From the NCBI GenBank assembly GCA_016934605.1, contig JAFGSO010000304.1:1-7793 (forward strand): a stretch of 7,793 nt of DNA, read 5' to 3'. Below, piece after piece: positions 6,616 through 7,793 of the stretch. This DNA comes from Calditrichota bacterium. Lineage in GTDB: Bacteria > Calditrichota > Calditrichia > RBG-13-44-9. Under the pieces are notes generated by a model. That model saw nothing but the letters and a program-made list of their open reading frames with translations, ran no database searches and had not been told where the DNA came from. The position numbers and the translations under genes are program-made. Every line of letters begins with the position of its first letter. Within the stretch, counting starts at the first letter, position 1.

Positions 6616-7170
6616 ATGCCCTTAAAGGCGGTACCTCGTAATGAGCGACAGGGCCTTTTGATTGTGTACACGGGAAATGGTAAAGGGAAAACGACGGCTG
6701 CACTGGGGATGGTTGTTCGGGCAATCGGATATAACTGGCGAATTCTCATGGTTCAGTTCATCAAGGGAGACTGGATGTACGGAGAGTTGGAAGGTTATAA
6801 AAAACTGGCCCCAAATTTCGACTTGGAGAGAATGGGAAAAGGATTTGTACGAATTATGGGAGATAAACGTCCAATTGAAGATCATATTCAGGCAGCAAAA
6901 AACGCTCTGAATTACGTCCGGAAAAAGATGGCACAGGATTATGATATTGTAATTCTGGATGAAGTGAATGTTGCTATCCGGGAGGGCTTACTGACTGTGG
7001 AAGAGGTAATGGAGGTTATAAAAAACCGACCCCGGTATGTTACGATGATTCTGACCGGGCGAAATGCAGCAGAAGAAATAATCGAAGCTGCCGACCTTGT
7101 CACAGAAATGACTGAAATAAAGCATCCGTTTCAAAGCGGGTTGATGGCGCAGCCGGGTATTGATTATTAA
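6616..7170 (+). CDS. cobO: Cob(I)yrinic acid a,c-diamide / corrinoid adenosyltransferase (CobO/BtuR/CobA family)
   Basis: Cytoplasmic enzyme that transfers the 5'-deoxyadenosyl group of ATP to Co(I) of corrinoids, making the adenosylated form needed for coenzyme B12. The 184 residues fit the family (about 170-200). Near the N terminus is the characteristic P-loop YTGNGKGKTTAALG (18-31), with Lys25 and Thr26-27. VQFIKGDW follows at 46-53, Walker-B-like ILDEVN at 113-118 (Asp115, Glu116), LTGRNA at 146-151, and the family's C-terminal signature TEMTEIKHPFQSG plus a terminal GIDY, common in full-length members. No other cobalamin gene or riboswitch is seen; the 84-base upstream gap is too short for a cobalamin riboswitch. 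The neighbours therefore do not show whether it serves de novo synthesis or salvage. Not homologous to the PduO or EutT adenosyltransferases. The tadA gene follows after 31 bases and may be co-transcribed. Confidence 0.93.
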   Translation: MPLKAVPRNERQGLLIVYTGNGKGKTTAALGMVVRAIGYNWRILMVQFIKGDWMYGELEGYKKLAPNFDLERMGKGFVRIMGDKRPIEDHIQAAKNALNYVRKKMAQDYDIVILDEVNVAIREGLLTVEEVMEVIKNRPRYVTMILTGRNAAEEIIEAADLVTEMTEIKHPFQSGLMAQPGIDY

Positions 7171-7201
7171 ATTTCTCTGTTTTACAAGTGCAGAATAGAA
7201 G

Positions 7202-7666
7202 ATGTTATCTGGAAATCATGAATACTGGATGGAACAGGCGTTAAAGGAGGCCGAAAAGGCCTACGAGAAAGGTGAAATTCCCGTAGGCGCTGTGGTAGTC
7301 TATCAGAATATAGTGATCGGAAAAGGTTATAATCTAACCGAATCTCTACAGGATCCAACAGCTCATGCGGAAATTATGGCTATCACAGCGGCAGCTGAAT
7401 ATCTGGGATCAAGGCGTTTAATTGATACCACAATGTATGTTACCCTCGAACCTTGTGCCATGTGTGCTGGTGCAATTGTTCTGGCCAGAATTCCAATTTT
7501 GGTCTATGGAGCCAGAGATCCCAAAGCTGGAGCCTGTGGGTCGCTTTATAATATTGTTCAGGATCGGAGGTTAAATCATCGTGTAAAAACAGTGAGCGGA
7601 ATACTGGAAAATAAGTGTTCGCTGATACTCTCTGAATTTTTTAGAAAATTGAGAGAAACGAACTGA
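7202..7666 (+). CDS. tadA: tRNA-specific adenosine deaminase TadA
   Basis: Zinc enzyme that converts the wobble adenosine (A34) to inosine, in most bacteria only in tRNA-Arg(ACG), enabling one tRNA to read CGU, CGC and CGA. The 154 residues are typical. Cytidine-deaminase fold motifs are complete: GEIPVGAVVV at 24-33, HAE at 55-57 (zinc ligand His55, proton-shuttling Glu57), and LEPCAMCAGA at 82-91 with zinc ligands Cys85 and Cys88. The segments ARIPILVYGARDPKAGACGSL and, later, LNHRV and the C-terminal FFRKLR distinguish TadA from guanine or cytosine deaminases. The chosen ATG keeps the conserved HEYWM near the N terminus; the alternative Met10 (7229) would remove it. The upstream AGAAG is a weak ribosome site, so translation may depend partly on cobO. 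The last codons can form a hairpin (7630-7655). A tRNA-Ser gene follows 37 bases later. Confidence 0.95.
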   Translation: MLSGNHEYWMEQALKEAEKAYEKGEIPVGAVVVYQNIVIGKGYNLTESLQDPTAHAEIMAITAAAEYLGSRRLIDTTMYVTLEPCAMCAGAIVLARIPILVYGARDPKAGACGSLYNIVQDRRLNHRVKTVSGILENKCSLILSEFFRKLRETN

Positions 7667-7703
7667 ATTATTTCTTATATTAGCAATTCATTTTTGGTAA
7701 ACC

Positions 7704-7792
7704 GGAGAGGTGCCGGAGCGGTCGAACGGGCGCGACTGGAAATCGCGTGTCCTCTTAATAGGGGACCGTGGGTTCGAATCCCACCCTCTCCG
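7704..7792 (+). tRNA. tRNA-Ser, anticodon GGA
   Basis: A complete class II cloverleaf is readable. The acceptor stem GGAGAGG (7704-7710) pairs perfectly with CCTCTCC (7785-7791). D stem: CCG (7713-7715) with CGG (7727-7729). Anticodon stem: CGCGA (7731-7735) with TCGCG (7743-7747), closing the loop CTGGAAA; the anticodon GGA at 7738-7740 reads UCC and UCU. The long variable arm spans 7748-7767, with GTCCTCT paired to AGGGGAC around TAAT, as expected for tRNA-Ser. T arm: GTGGG (7768-7772), loop TTCGAAT, CCCAC (7780-7784). The discriminator base is G7792, the serine identity base. Base 7793 is C and could start an encoded CCA tail, but the window ends there. The tRNA is downstream of tadA but is not itself an A34 substrate, because its wobble base is G. 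Confidence 0.97.
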
Positions 7793-7793
7793 C

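Noticed and set aside
6662..6910. Alternative + strand frame of 82 codons overlapping cobO
   Set aside because: It overlaps the P-loop region of a clear cobO gene in another frame and has no recognisable features.
7649..7681. Sigma-70 type promoter for the tRNA (TTGAGA at 7649-7654 and TATATT at 7676-7681)
   Set aside because: The spacer is 21 bases, well outside the usual 16-18, so the pair cannot be supported even though the -10-like box is well placed.
1..7793. Mobile element, CRISPR array or horizontally acquired island next to the tRNA
   Set aside because: No transposase, integrase, direct repeats of useful length or attachment-site duplication of the tRNA 3' end is present within the window; the composition looks uniform by eye.

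Overview
This window is a compact, one-strand stretch of bacterial chromosome of moderate GC (by eye a little under half G+C). It carries a high-affinity phosphate uptake and phosphate-sensing locus, followed by two unrelated housekeeping genes and a tRNA. All eight protein genes and the tRNA are on the + strand. The organism is a bacterium, most likely Gram-negative, because PstC and PstA are of the long type that I associate with Proteobacteria such as Pseudomonas and Vibrio. The sensor kinase has an extracytoplasmic part that resembles PhoR of Gram-positive and deep-branching lineages. This mixture fits a non-proteobacterial Gram-negative phylum, but I cannot name a taxon from the sequence alone.

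Layout. 1-717: 3' part of pstC, with the 5' end outside the window. 720-2360: pstA, long form, 2 bases after pstC. 2446-3261: pstB. 3284-3940: phoU. 3957-4631: a PhoB-type response regulator that starts with TTG. 4756-6531: a PhoR-type membrane histidine kinase. 6616-7170: corrinoid adenosyltransferase (cobO/btuR family). 7202-7666: tRNA adenosine deaminase tadA. 7704-7792: tRNA-Ser(GGA), whose 3' CCA position falls at the window edge. No gap exceeds about 125 bases. The three larger gaps (2361-2445, 4632-4755, 6532-6615) each hold a modest inverted repeat of uncertain meaning.

How the genes work together. PstC and PstA form the inner-membrane phosphate channel and PstB is the ATPase that powers it. 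The periplasmic phosphate-binding protein PstS is not in view and would be expected upstream of pstC. In characterised systems, PhoU links the transporter's state to PhoR. PhoR phosphorylates PhoB, and PhoB activates the pst genes under phosphate limitation. Having the transporter, PhoU and both signalling partners in one array suggests that sensor and effector are co-regulated. cobO, with its own strong ribosome binding site, and tadA with tRNA-Ser look like a separate housekeeping block.

I found no convincing previously undescribed system. The more interesting points are the large coiled-coil insert in PstA, the structured phoB-phoR gap, the nested hairpin before cobO, and the tadA/tRNA-Ser adjacency.
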